From Bacteroidota bacterium (GTDB lineage: Bacteria > Bacteroidota > Bacteroidia > 2-12-FULL-35-15), in the NCBI GenBank assembly GCA_023251805.1, contig JAHEYB010000031.1, forward strand, positions 1-40,257: a stretch of 40,257 bases of DNA, in the 5' to 3' direction. This document shows positions 24,115 to 32,151 of the stretch, piece by piece (position 1 is the first letter of the stretch; each line of letters begins with the position of its first letter). The position numbers were made by a program, and so were the translations under genes. The notes below the pieces were generated by a model. The model did no database searches, was not told the DNA's origin, and worked only from the letters and a program-made list of their open reading frames with translations.

Positions 24115-24678
24115 ATGACTGAAGATATTCAATTTATATTAGACAGTGCGAAAGAGCAAATGGAAAAAACACTTTCTCATTTGGAAGCGGAATTAGTAAA
24201 AGTACGTGCTGGAAAAGCTAGCCCGACTATGCTAGAAAGTATTTCGGTTGATTATTATGGAACAAAAACACCCTTAAATCAAGTTGCTAGCGTAAATACT
24301 GCAGATGCACGTTCATTGGTTGTTCAACCTTGGGAAAAATCGATGTTGACTCCAATTGAAAAAGCAATTATGGCTGCTAACTTGGGATTAAATCCACAAA
24401 ATGATGGTGTATTGATTCGCATTTTAGTTCCTGCATTGACAGAAGAGCGTAGAAAAGATTTAGTAAAAAAAGCAAAGTCGGAAGCTGAAGCTGCGAAAGT
24501 TGTTTTGCGTACTGCTAGAAAAGATGCAAACGAAGAATTGAAAAAACTTCAAAAAAGCGGAACACCAGAAGATGAAATAAAAAGCGCTGAAACCCTTGTT
24601 CAGACGTTAACAGACGGATTTGTTGTGAAATGTGATAAACATTTAGAAGTAAAGGAAAAAGAGATTATGACTGTCTGA
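24115..24678 (+). CDS. frr: Ribosome recycling factor
   Basis: 187 residues, standard length. RRF with EF-G separates the ribosome from mRNA after termination. Markers: LVKVRAGKASPTMLESISVDYYGTKTPLNQVA, WEKSMLTPIEKAIM, and the basic three-helix stretch VPALTEERRKDLVKKAK. A clear terminator follows 42 nt after the stop. Confidence 0.97.
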   Translation: MTEDIQFILDSAKEQMEKTLSHLEAELVKVRAGKASPTMLESISVDYYGTKTPLNQVASVNTADARSLVVQPWEKSMLTPIEKAIMAANLGLNPQNDGVLIRILVPALTEERRKDLVKKAKSEAEAAKVVLRTARKDANEELKKLQKSGTPEDEIKSAETLVQTLTDGFVVKCDKHLEVKEKEIMTV

Positions 24679-24720
24679 AAGGAAAGTCAAAAGAGAAAAA
24701 AGTCAAAAGTCAAAAAAATT

Positions 24721-24752
24721 AAAAGCTCCGAAAGATTATTTCGGAGCTTTTT
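24721..24752 (+). terminator. Rho-independent terminator of frr
   Basis: Perfect 13-bp stem AAAAGCTCCGAAA / TTTCGGAGCTTTT with a 5-nt loop and trailing T. As the stem carries A on one side and T on the other it can also serve the convergent radical SAM gene. Confidence 0.9.
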
Positions 24753-24790
24753 AATTCTACAAATCAACAATCCTAAAATTCAACAATTTT

Positions 24791-25813
24791 TTAAGCCCAT
24801 ACCTTCGTTCCCTCCGTACAATTTTTACAGATGTCTATTTCGGAGCGGGAGCGCAATACCGAACTTCTAAAATTATTGTACTTCTCCCCTCTCCACATTT
24901 CTTTAAAAGAAACTTGTTTTAAGTCTCCTAATTGGTGTTGTGCATCCTTATCAAAGCAACATGGCACTACTAGGCCATCCCAAGTGATTACGGTGGAATG
25001 CCACAATCTCCAGCAATGATTTAGCATCTCATTTTTTATGGCGTAGGTTCCGTCTTCTTGTTGTTTGTAGCGGGAATATTTTTGAATGGTAGGAATTAAC
25101 TTATTTCCATTTACATAATCGTACATCTGTGCTGTTTTAAATCTCACCTCATCTACTCCAATTTTTTTTGCGAGTACTTCTACCTCTTCAATTTGATGTT
25201 CGTTAGGTTTCACTACCAAAAATTGAAAAATGATGTGTGGTGTTTTCGATTTCAATTGTTTTTTCCATTTCACCACATTCTCTGCTCCTTCAATTACTTT
25301 TTTAAGGTCGCCACCAATCCTATACTGCTCGTAAGTTTCCTGAGTTGTGCCATCGATAGAAATAATCAATCTGCTCAAACCACTTTCTACTGTTTTTTTA
25401 GCCACCTCGTCATTTAAATAATGTGCGTTGGTGGAAGTCGCGGTATAAATATTTTTTGAAGATGCATAATTTACCATTTCTAAAAATTTAGGATTTAAAA
25501 ATGGTTCGCCTTGGAAATAAAAAATCAAGTAGGAAATTTCTTTGTAGAGTTCGTTGATGGTTGTTTTAAAAAAATCGTTTTGAAGCATTCCTGTCGGACG
25601 AGTAAATTCGCGTTTACCACTTGGGCATTCGGGACACCGTAAATTACAAGAAGTGGTTGGTTCAAAAGTAACACTAATTGGAACGCCCCATTGAACGGGT
25701 GATTTTGTCCATTTAGAAACATAGAAGCTCGACACCACTTTTGTGGCATTCCAAACTCTTCTGATTGAGAGTTTAGAAAAGAAAACGAGTCCGTCTGAGA
25801 TTTTTGAGTTCAA
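24791..25813 (-). CDS. Radical SAM / SPASM domain protein
   Basis: 340 residues. The [4Fe-4S] motif CNLRCPEC gives Cys56, Cys60 and Cys63 (CxxxCxxC) after FEPTTS, and GEPFLNP is the second radical SAM element. A SPASM-type C-terminal region has CW, VPCCFDKD and CKNC cysteines for extra clusters. Relatives modify peptides or sugars, or act on cofactors; the substrate cannot be read from the sequence, and no precursor peptide gene is visible beside it. An in-frame stop lies directly before the TTG at 25813, and no ATG occurs for about 70 codons, so a TTG start is likely. Alone between a terminator and a repeat. Confidence 0.9.
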   Translation of the reverse strand: MNSKISDGLVFFSKLSIRRVWNATKVVSSFYVSKWTKSPVQWGVPISVTFEPTTSCNLRCPECPSGKREFTRPTGMLQNDFFKTTINELYKEISYLIFYFQGEPFLNPKFLEMVNYASSKNIYTATSTNAHYLNDEVAKKTVESGLSRLIISIDGTTQETYEQYRIGGDLKKVIEGAENVVKWKKQLKSKTPHIIFQFLVVKPNEHQIEEVEVLAKKIGVDEVRFKTAQMYDYVNGNKLIPTIQKYSRYKQQEDGTYAIKNEMLNHCWRLWHSTVITWDGLVVPCCFDKDAQHQLGDLKQVSFKEMWRGEKYNNFRSSVLRSRSEIDICKNCTEGTKVWA

Positions 25814-25894
25814 TTAGATTGCTTTATGTAAAGGTAGTGATGATTCTTGTAATAAATAATAGACTTAAATTTACGTCTTATTTCTGCCCATATG

Positions 25895-25964
25895 CTTCGA
25901 CTACGCTCAGCATGACATAATACTGAGGAGTTCTATTAGAACGTCACACTGAGCGTAGTCGAAG
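25895..25964. repeat. Inverted repeat of the TCGACTACGCTCAG family
   Basis: Arm 25895-25916 (CTTCGACTACGCTCAGCATG...) pairs with 25943-25964 with 2 mismatches in 22 bp and a 26-nt spacer. Single arms of the same family occur at 15028 and 21333. It fills the gap upstream of the radical SAM gene. Confidence 0.88.
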
Positions 25965-25981
25965 TGTTTCAATTCTCAAAA

Positions 25982-26016
25982 AAAACGCCTGTAACGTTAA
26001 TCGTTACAGGCGTTTT
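25982..26016 (-). terminator. Terminator of the first T9SS cargo gene
   Basis: Perfect 15-bp stem AAAACGCCTGTAACG / CGTTACAGGCGTTTT, loop TTAAT, with A/T runs on both sides so it can work in both directions. It is 18 nt after the stop at 26035. Confidence 0.92.
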
Positions 26017-26034
26017 AAAATATAGAATGGACGT

Positions 26035-26964
26035 TTATTTTGTTACTTCGAATTTACCTCTGTTCAAAATTTCTTTTTTATCGTTTAGTACATTATAAAT
26101 GTACATTCCAGAAGCGAAAGAAGAGGTTTCAATCGTTACTGCATTACCAATCATTGAAAACGCACCCACTTTACGGCCAATGATATCAAGCACTTCAACA
26201 ACTTCTGCATTTACTGAGCTTGTGAAACTAATGTAATTGCTTGCTGGATTAGGAAATATTGAAATTGTACTTGGTTTAGTCACATCATTTATTCCTGTGA
26301 AACCTGACCAAGATACTGCATCGATATAGAATGTACTTCCAATTTTTGCACCTGGGTGATTGTAAACACTAGAGCTGGCAAAAACCAACATTGTATCAGC
26401 CCACACGGTACCGAAAGATGCATTGTAATTCATGGTTAAGCTATTTGCAGTATAAGTAGTTGTTGTGGCTCCGGTTGCGTATTTCCCTTCTGCGATGGTA
26501 TCTCTTGTAGCTCCATTGAAATGAGTTAAATATGCCAAAACAAAAGCCGAATCGCCTGACATTGGAGTGTATTTTGAAGTCCATGCTAAAGTGGAAGGTC
26601 GACCAGACATTGGTTTACCGTAGGCCAAACCTGGAGGAGAAATATTTATTGTTCCCATTACCAAAATTCCGGCAGTATCAATATTGCCTGTTGTGTATGG
26701 ATTTGGGATTGCAGCTCCAGTAACTTTCACTGTTCTGATTTCTGCACTGATTAATCCTTGATTGGGAGCAACCATTTCTTTATAAACTGATTGTGTTGTA
26801 CCTACCAAAGTCAATGCATTTAAACTTGCCCAGCCTATAGGATCTTGAACAGTTGTACTAAATGGAGTATTTGCCCAATTTTCGAACATTAAATCTGGCG
26901 CCTGAGCGAATCCGTTAAAAGCAAAAGCAAAAATTGCAGTTGCAGAAAGTATTATTCTTTTCAT
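26035..26964 (-). CDS. T9SS cargo protein with PCMD-like body
   Basis: 309 residues from ATG 26964, chosen because MKRIILSATAIFAFAFNGFAQ is a proper signal peptide; a longer frame from 27027 would precede it with 21 residues of leader. The body (about 22-225) has GKPMSGRPSTL and WENxxN-like patterns as in the putative carbohydrate metabolism domain (PCMD), probably a secreted beta-sandwich. The last 80 residues are a type A sorting domain for type IX secretion: ISIFPNPASNYI, VEVLDIIGRKV, ASGMYIYNV, ending NRGKFEVTK. It should reach the outer surface or medium. Monocistronic. Confidence 0.9.
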   Translation of the reverse strand: MKRIILSATAIFAFAFNGFAQAPDLMFENWANTPFSTTVQDPIGWASLNALTLVGTTQSVYKEMVAPNQGLISAEIRTVKVTGAAIPNPYTTGNIDTAGILVMGTINISPPGLAYGKPMSGRPSTLAWTSKYTPMSGDSAFVLAYLTHFNGATRDTIAEGKYATGATTTTYTANSLTMNYNASFGTVWADTMLVFASSSVYNHPGAKIGSTFYIDAVSWSGFTGINDVTKPSTISIFPNPASNYISFTSSVNAEVVEVLDIIGRKVGAFSMIGNAVTIETSSFASGMYIYNVLNDKKEILNRGKFEVTK

Positions 26965-26987
26965 TTTATATGTTTTAAAAGTATAAA

Positions 26988-27018
26988 CAAATATAGCATT
27001 AATATTTGCCAATATCAA
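26988..27018 (-). promoter_or_regulatory. Promoter of the first T9SS cargo gene
   Basis: Read leftward: TTG (27016-27018), 20 nt, then TATATTTG (26988-26995), 23 nt before the ATG. The full TAnnTTTG box supports the chosen start. Confidence 0.55.
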
Positions 27019-27029
27019 TTCCAGCAAAC

Positions 27030-27068
27030 AAAAAAGCGTCCAGAGGTTTAAAACTCTGACGCTTTTTT
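27030..27068 (-). terminator. Terminator of the second T9SS cargo gene
   Basis: AAAAAAGCGT-C-CAGAG pairs with CTCTG-ACGCTTTTTT around an 8-nt loop with one bulged base, 16 nt after the stop at 27085. Confidence 0.9.
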
Positions 27069-27084
27069 AAAATTATAAACTAAC

Positions 27085-28155
27085 CTATTTAGCTATCGTA
27101 AACTTACCACGATTAAGAATCGCATTATCTTTACTAACCAAAGCGTAAGAGTATACACCATTAGAAAGCATAGAAGTATTGACTGCAACATTCTCTCCCG
27201 AAACTACAATAAAATCAATCATTCGGCCTGCGATATCAAGTACTTGAATAGCTGCTACTTTTGTTGCTTCTACTTTAAAGTTGATTTGATTTTGCGCTGG
27301 ATTAGGGAAAACACTTACTTCAGTGGCATTGGTTTGCTCGTTTATTCCTACTGCAGGAAGCGCCAATAACCATTGAGTTTGTTTGATGTTTGATAATGAA
27401 TCTAATTTGATAGAAACCAATGGAAAGCCTACACCATTTGCCCACCAAGAATAACCGGTTGTAGAATCAGCGGAAGTTAAAATTGCATTGTTCCATGATC
27501 CAAAAAGATAAGCATCAGTAGTATCGTATCTAACAACTGTTTCTTCTGCTCTCAGAACGTTATATGTTCCAAGTGGAGTAGTTAATGAACCCCAAGCATC
27601 CACCAAAATTGTTTTTTTAACTTCAGAATGTTGTCTAACCGAATCAATCACAAAACCAATACCCGGATCGATACCAAAGTAGAAAGCCGGTGTGTTTGTC
27701 ATGTAATTATTAGTAGTAGAATTTAAATACATTCCGGGAAAATTCATCAAAATTTCGGAAGGAGAATTTATTTGATTAATCGTTACTGGTCCTACACCAA
27801 AATCGGTCGTTCCTGAAGATCCTTGCGCGGTTAATCCACTAGCACTATTTGTAAGATAAATAAAATTATTTTGCCAACCTTGTTTTACAACCAAGTTGGA
27901 AGAAGGAAAATTAGTATTTGGTGCCCAAGAATAACCAATAAAAGTCATAGTATCGGTAGTATGATTGTTTAATGCCGACATATTCCATGTTTGACTTATT
28001 CCGAAAGAACCTTCAGAAACAGTTGGCATAGTGTCGTTAGCTTGGTAAATGATTTTTGTAGGTGCAGCAACATCTGCTGTTGTAATGGTTATTTGAGCGT
28101 TCGTATTCAAAGCGCCCAAGATAACTGCTGAAACGAATAGTAAAGATTTTTTCAT
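27085..28155 (-). CDS. T9SS cargo protein of unknown function
   Basis: 356 residues. A signal peptide (MKKSLLFVSAVILGALNTNAQ) is followed by a beta-rich body of about 250 residues (many Thr, Ser, Asn, Trp; PLGTYNVLRAEE is typical of a Bacteroidota secreted domain without known activity). The end is a type A T9SS sorting domain: VSVFPNPAQNQINF, IQVLDIAGRMI, LSNGVYSYAL, NRGKFTIAK. Its final block matches that of the neighbour (NRGKF). Both proteins have the same -7 box, terminator style and orientation and may be regulated alike. The activity is not known. Confidence 0.88.
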   Translation of the reverse strand: MKKSLLFVSAVILGALNTNAQITITTADVAAPTKIIYQANDTMPTVSEGSFGISQTWNMSALNNHTTDTMTFIGYSWAPNTNFPSSNLVVKQGWQNNFIYLTNSASGLTAQGSSGTTDFGVGPVTINQINSPSEILMNFPGMYLNSTTNNYMTNTPAFYFGIDPGIGFVIDSVRQHSEVKKTILVDAWGSLTTPLGTYNVLRAEETVVRYDTTDAYLFGSWNNAILTSADSTTGYSWWANGVGFPLVSIKLDSLSNIKQTQWLLALPAVGINEQTNATEVSVFPNPAQNQINFKVEATKVAAIQVLDIAGRMIDFIVVSGENVAVNTSMLSNGVYSYALVSKDNAILNRGKFTIAK

Positions 28156-28191
28156 GTTTATAGCTTTTAAGGTTTATCCAAAATTTATAGA

Positions 28192-28199
28192 CAAATATA
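28192..28199 (-). promoter_or_regulatory. -7 box of the second T9SS cargo gene
   Basis: Read leftward TATATTTG, identical to the box of the neighbouring T9SS gene, with a TTTT 20 nt upstream. It lies 36 nt before the ATG at 28155. Confidence 0.5.
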
Positions 28200-28282
28200 C
28201 AAAAAATGCATACAAAATTAAAATACCGGTGGATGAATGAAAATTAGAAGGGTCACACTTATTTTTAGATAAAAGAGGAGAA

Positions 28283-28373
28283 AATCCTTGCAGTCTAATT
28301 CGACTTCCCTCCTGCACCGCTATGGCTACAGCAACACACGGTCAGGAAAGGTTTGGGTCAAACAAACGACTGC
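28283..28373. ncRNA. Candidate structured RNA in a GC-rich island
   Basis: In an AT-rich gap, 28290-28351 is about 55% G+C by hand count. It can fold as an extended hairpin: GCAGTC (28290-28295) with GACTGC (28368-28373), then CCTG-c-ACCG (28311-28319) with CGGT-CAGG, around an apical stretch GCTATGGCTACAGC. GGTCAGG recalls the SRP RNA core, but the GGAAGGAAGCAGC half is absent, so I do not call it ffs. The strand is undetermined; the outer arm overlaps the end of the ABC exporter gene. Confidence 0.3.
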
Positions 28374-30202
28374 ATATCATGGAGCTTAGAATAGCTTCCA
28401 TTAAGAGCGAGTAGCTCCGTGTGGGTGCCACGTTCGATGATAAGTCCTTTTTGCATCACAATAATTTCATCGGCATGCTGAATGGTGGATAGACGGTGAG
28501 CAATAACCACTGAAGTACGATTCTTCATTAAATTGGACAAAGCATCCTGCACCAAACGTTCGCTTTCAGTATCCAAGGCGGAAGTAGCTTCATCCAGAAT
28601 CAAAATAGGAGGATTTTTAAGCACTGCGCGGGCAATGCTCATTCGTTGGCGCTGCCCTCCTGACATTTTACTCCCTCTATCGCCAATGTTGGTTTGATAG
28701 CCATGGGGCATTTTTGTGATGAACTCATGTGCATTGGCAATCTTAGCTGCTTCTATCACTTGAGCTTCTGTCACTCCTTCAATACCAAAAGAAATATTAT
28801 TAAAAACAGTATCATTAAATAAGATAGATTCCTGTGTTACAATTCCCATTAACGAACGAATATCCTTCATTTTTGCATCTTTTATTGCAACTCCATCAAT
28901 CAAAATTTCTCCTTTGGTAGTATCATAAAAGCGAGGCAACATATCTGCTAATGTGGTTTTTCCGGAGCCTGATTGTCCCACCAAAGCAATTGTTTTTCCT
29001 TTTGCAATCTTCAGATTTATATCATTCAATACCCAGCCCGTTTCTCCTTCTCGATAAGCAAAAGAAACATTTTTGTATTCAATCTCATTTTCAAATTTGG
29101 TGATTGATTTTGGGTTGGGCGAATCTTTAATAGTGTTTTCAGCATTCAAAATCTGATCTATCCTATCTGCAGATGCCAAGCCTTTTTGCACACTATAGTA
29201 GGCTGTAGTAAACGATTTAGCAGGCGCCAATAATTGCGCGAACATTACTAAATACAAAATCAAAAGCTCTCCATCCATCGTTTGATCTTGCACCACCATT
29301 TTTCCCCCTAAATAAAGGATAACTACCAACACGGTAACACCCATAAATTCACTCAAAGGAGATGCTAAATCTTCCTTACGATACATTTTGATGGAGATAT
29401 TTGTATAGTCTTGATTTTCCTTATGAAACTTGTCTTTTACTTTCTTTTCTGCATTAAATCCTTTTATTATTCTCAATCCACTTAAGGTTTCATCCATCAT
29501 GGAAAGCAACACCCCCATTTTTTCTTTGCCTTTGGATGCCGATCGTTTTAAACTTTTTCCTATTCGACCAATTAATAAACCTGTTAAAGGCAATAATACA
29601 AATGCAATGAGAGAAAGCTTAGCACTTATTACAAACATCACAACCAGAAAAACAACAATGGTAAGCGGCTCCCGAAAAATCATTTCTAGTGATTTCATAA
29701 TGCTGTATTCAATTTCCTGCACATCAATCGTCATACGTGACATGATATCTCCTTTTCGTTCTTCGGAATAATATGATAGAGGCAATTCAAGTGTTTTATT
29801 GAATAATTTATTTCTCATATCCCTAACAACACCATTGCGAATGGGTGCTAAAAAATACATGGCGAGGTAACGAAATAAATTTTTGAGTAAAATAGTTGCG
29901 ATTACAAACAAGCAAATAATCACCAAAACGTATACTTTACCATGTTCATTGCTTCCGTCAGCAATTAAATATTTGATATATGCCGTTATCGAATCTTTAG
30001 AAATAACCAATCGTGGTTCACCTTGATTTAATATATCGGTGACTTCGGAAGAATTTTTGGTAAATAACACATTTAAAAAAGGAAATAACAGGGCTATTGA
30101 GAAAAAAGAAAAAATAACGGAAAGAATATTGAAGATGATGTTCCAGATGGCATAACGCCAATAGCCTTTTACATAACGGAGAACACCAAAAAACTTTTTC
30201 AT
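28358..30202 (-). CDS. MsbA-like ABC exporter (fused membrane and ATPase domains)
   Basis: 614 residues. An ABC type I exporter: six membrane helices (about 20-335) then the ATPase. Walker A is GQSGSGKTT (409-417), the signature MSGGQRQR starts at 513, Walker B is ILILDEAT (near 533-540), and the H-loop His569 is in VIAHRLST. In Bacteroidota such half-transporters move lipid A precursors, lipids or peptides across the inner membrane as homodimers; the cargo is not evident. The start ATG at 30202 is only 4 nt from a TATCTTTG box, so the mRNA is probably leaderless. Divergent from rbfA. Confidence 0.95.
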   Translation of the reverse strand: MKKFFGVLRYVKGYWRYAIWNIIFNILSVIFSFFSIALLFPFLNVLFTKNSSEVTDILNQGEPRLVISKDSITAYIKYLIADGSNEHGKVYVLVIICLFVIATILLKNLFRYLAMYFLAPIRNGVVRDMRNKLFNKTLELPLSYYSEERKGDIMSRMTIDVQEIEYSIMKSLEMIFREPLTIVVFLVVMFVISAKLSLIAFVLLPLTGLLIGRIGKSLKRSASKGKEKMGVLLSMMDETLSGLRIIKGFNAEKKVKDKFHKENQDYTNISIKMYRKEDLASPLSEFMGVTVLVVILYLGGKMVVQDQTMDGELLILYLVMFAQLLAPAKSFTTAYYSVQKGLASADRIDQILNAENTIKDSPNPKSITKFENEIEYKNVSFAYREGETGWVLNDINLKIAKGKTIALVGQSGSGKTTLADMLPRFYDTTKGEILIDGVAIKDAKMKDIRSLMGIVTQESILFNDTVFNNISFGIEGVTEAQVIEAAKIANAHEFITKMPHGYQTNIGDRGSKMSGGQRQRMSIARAVLKNPPILILDEATSALDTESERLVQDALSNLMKNRTSVVIAHRLSTIQHADEIIVMQKGLIIERGTHTELLALNGSYSKLHDMQSFV

Positions 30203-30206
30203 TCGG

Positions 30207-30214
30207 CAAAGATA
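30207..30214 (-). promoter_or_regulatory. -7 box touching the ABC exporter start
   Basis: Read leftward TATCTTTG, then CCGA, then ATG. With the usual 3-7 nt between box and first transcribed base, the mRNA would start at or beside the start codon. Confidence 0.5.
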
Positions 30215-30266
30215 GTGTTTTGTAGGCTTAATTTTGCTAATTTTACACTCATAAATTACGTTAAAT

Positions 30267-30605
30267 ATGGATTCTACACGACAGTTAAAAGTATCACGTT
30301 TAATACAAAAGGAGCTTGGGGAAATTTTTCAAAGAGAAACCCGCATACTTTTTGGAAATGCTTTAATCACCGTCACTCAAGTTCGTGTTAGTCCGGATTT
30401 AGGAATTGCAAAAGTGTATGTAAGTTTATTTAATGTTCCCGACAATAAAATATTACTAAAATTAATACAAGAAAATACAAAAGAAATACGAATGAAGCTT
30501 TCGGAAAGAATAAAAAAACAAGTTCGTATTATTCCTAATCTTGTATTTTTTCATGACGATTCATTGGATTATGCAATGCGCATTGATGAACTGCTTAAAA
30601 AGTAA
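30267..30605 (+). CDS. rbfA: Ribosome-binding factor A
   Basis: 112 residues. RbfA helps mature the 5' end of 16S rRNA and is needed in the cold. Markers: RLIQKELGEIFQRE, ITVTQVRVSPDLGIAKVYVSLF, IPNLVFFHDDSLDYAMRIDELLKK. The start is ATG at 30267. The last codons and stop (LLKK-stop, 30591-30605) are the first copy of a repeated 68-bp unit downstream. Confidence 0.96.
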   Translation: MDSTRQLKVSRLIQKELGEIFQRETRILFGNALITVTQVRVSPDLGIAKVYVSLFNVPDNKILLKLIQENTKEIRMKLSERIKKQVRIIPNLVFFHDDSLDYAMRIDELLKK

Positions 30606-30834
30606 AATAAGTTAATTGGGTTAAATAAGTTGATTTAGGTTTAACCGACAAAATGATGGCTTCTTAAAAAGTAAATAAGTTAATTGGGTTAAATAAGTTG
30701 ATTTAGGTTTAACCGACAAAATGATGGCTTCTTAAAAAGTAAATAAGTTAATTGGGTTAAATAAGTTGATTTAGGTTTAACCACTTCTTAAAAATAAAAT
30801 AAGTTATTGGGTTAAATAAGTTGATTTAGGTATA
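30591..30834. repeat. 68-bp tandem repeat array starting in the rbfA stop region
   Basis: Units: 30591-30659 (69 bp), 30660-30727 (68 bp), 30728-30783 (56 bp, missing about 12 bp) and a partial from 30784. Each starts with C-T-(T/G)-CTTAAAAAG and contains ATTGGGTTAAAT and AAGTTGATTTAGGT. The first unit includes the last codons of rbfA, so later units each carry a copy of LLKK-stop. Confidence 0.93.
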
Positions 30835-30901
30835 GTTTTAAAATACCCACAACCTAATTAACCCATTTAACCCAATAACCTAATCAACCTAATTAACTAA
30901 C
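30835..30901. repeat. Inverted companion of the tandem array
   Basis: ATTTAACCCAAT at 30865-30876 is the reverse complement of the ATTGGGTTAAAT core found in each unit upstream, and it lies among CCTAATTAAC / CCTAATCAAC iterations. The transcript of this gap could fold on itself. A looser version of the same phrase set lies between dusB and the CPBP protease gene (36601-36675). Confidence 0.75.
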
Positions 30902-32104
30902 TTGAACCTTCCATTCTTCATAGCAAAACGTTATCTGATTTCAAAAAAATCGCACAACGCTATTAATATCATTTCCGGCATTTCGGTAGCGGGGATTTGT
31001 ATTGGAACCATGGCACTTGTAATTGTATTATCTGCTTTTAATGGGCTGTCCGATTTGGTACAATCACTTTACAATTCTTTTGATGCTGATATTGAAATTA
31101 CCGCCAAGCAAGGAAAAACATTTGATCCTAACACTCCCATATTTCAAACGATTCTTAAATCCGAAAGCATTGCCTATTACACAGAAGTAATGGAAGGCAA
31201 TGCCTTGATGAAATATGACGACAAACAATGTATCACCATTATTAAAGGCGTAAGCCCCACCTTTGAAAAAATGACTCGCTTCGATACACTTGTTCGTGAA
31301 GGCAATTTTAACCTCAAAAAAAACAATGTCGTTATTGGAAGAGCCGTCAGCTATAAATTACAAACACGAACAAACGATTTATCTGCACTCATTTCTGTTT
31401 ATGCTCCCAAGAGAGGCAAAATCACTTCAATGAATTCTGAAGATGGTTTGAATGAACTAAAAGTATATCCTGCCGGAATATTTTCTATCAATGATGAACT
31501 AGATAGCTATACGATTATGGATATTGAAAAAGCAAGAGCCTTACTAGATTATACTACAGAAGTTACTTCACTTGAAATTGCGGTTAAGAAAGGAAGTGAT
31601 GCCACTAAATTTAGAGAAGATATTGCTGAAACACTAGGGGATAAATTTGAAATAAAAAGCAGAGAGCAACAAAATGCGCTCTTGTATAAAACAATGCAAT
31701 CGGAAAAAGTTTGGACATTTATTATTTTGATATTTATTCTAATCATTGCAACATTTAATGTAATTGGCTCTTTAACAATGTTAATTATAGAAAAGAAAAA
31801 AGACATTACCATTTTGCACAATATGGGTGCAGATATAAAATTGGTGCGCAAAATATTTTTGGTGGAAGGTATTTTAATTACATGCATTGGGGCAATACTT
31901 GGTTTAGTATTAGGAATAACCATTTGTTGGATTCAAACACGATATGAAGTAGTTACTATGTCGGAAGGCTACGTAATAAATGCTTATCCCGTTAAAATAA
32001 AAACCAACGACATTATTGCCATTATCGCAACAGTTTTAGCAATTGGATTTATTGCTGCTTGGTACCCTGTGAGAATATTTACAAAACGACATCTTTCTTT
32101 TTAA
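30902..32104 (+). CDS. LolE/FtsX-type ABC transporter permease
   Basis: 400 residues. Layout of the MacB/FtsX family: membrane helix about 20-45 (INIISGISVAGICIGTMALVIVLS), a large periplasmic domain (about 50-270), then three C-terminal helices (near 275-300, 320-345, 370-392). The N-terminal RYLISKKSHNAINIISGISV block is typical of lipoprotein-releasing (LolC/E-like) permeases. The cognate ATPase is not next to it. The start is TTG at 30902, directly after the repeat array; no ATG fits better. It may be cotranscribed with rbfA through the array. Confidence 0.9.
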   Translation: MNLPFFIAKRYLISKKSHNAINIISGISVAGICIGTMALVIVLSAFNGLSDLVQSLYNSFDADIEITAKQGKTFDPNTPIFQTILKSESIAYYTEVMEGNALMKYDDKQCITIIKGVSPTFEKMTRFDTLVREGNFNLKKNNVVIGRAVSYKLQTRTNDLSALISVYAPKRGKITSMNSEDGLNELKVYPAGIFSINDELDSYTIMDIEKARALLDYTTEVTSLEIAVKKGSDATKFREDIAETLGDKFEIKSREQQNALLYKTMQSEKVWTFIILIFILIIATFNVIGSLTMLIIEKKKDITILHNMGADIKLVRKIFLVEGILITCIGAILGLVLGITICWIQTRYEVVTMSEGYVINAYPVKIKTNDIIAIIATVLAIGFIAAWYPVRIFTKRHLSF

Positions 32105-32138
32105 GAAACAACTATCTTTTTATGTGTTGAAAAATAAC

Positions 32139-32146
32139 TATCTTTA
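32139..32146 (+). promoter_or_regulatory. -7 box next to the propeller-SpoIIE start
   Basis: TATCTTTA, 5 nt before the ATG at 32152. A second, near-identical AACTATCTTT sits 26 nt upstream (32113-32120), so the box appears duplicated. A leaderless transcript is likely. Confidence 0.45.
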
Positions 32147-32151
32147 GTTCG

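Noticed and set aside
26965..27027. N-terminal extension of the T9SS cargo protein
   Set aside because: It would put 21 residues before a normal signal peptide and covers the -7 box at 26988-26995.
28283..28373. Signal recognition particle RNA (ffs)
   Set aside because: GGTCAGG is present but the GGAA tetraloop and the AGCAGCC half are not; kept only as an unnamed RNA candidate.
30591..30834. Array considered as CRISPR
   Set aside because: Units are contiguous repeats without unique spacers, and no cas gene is present.
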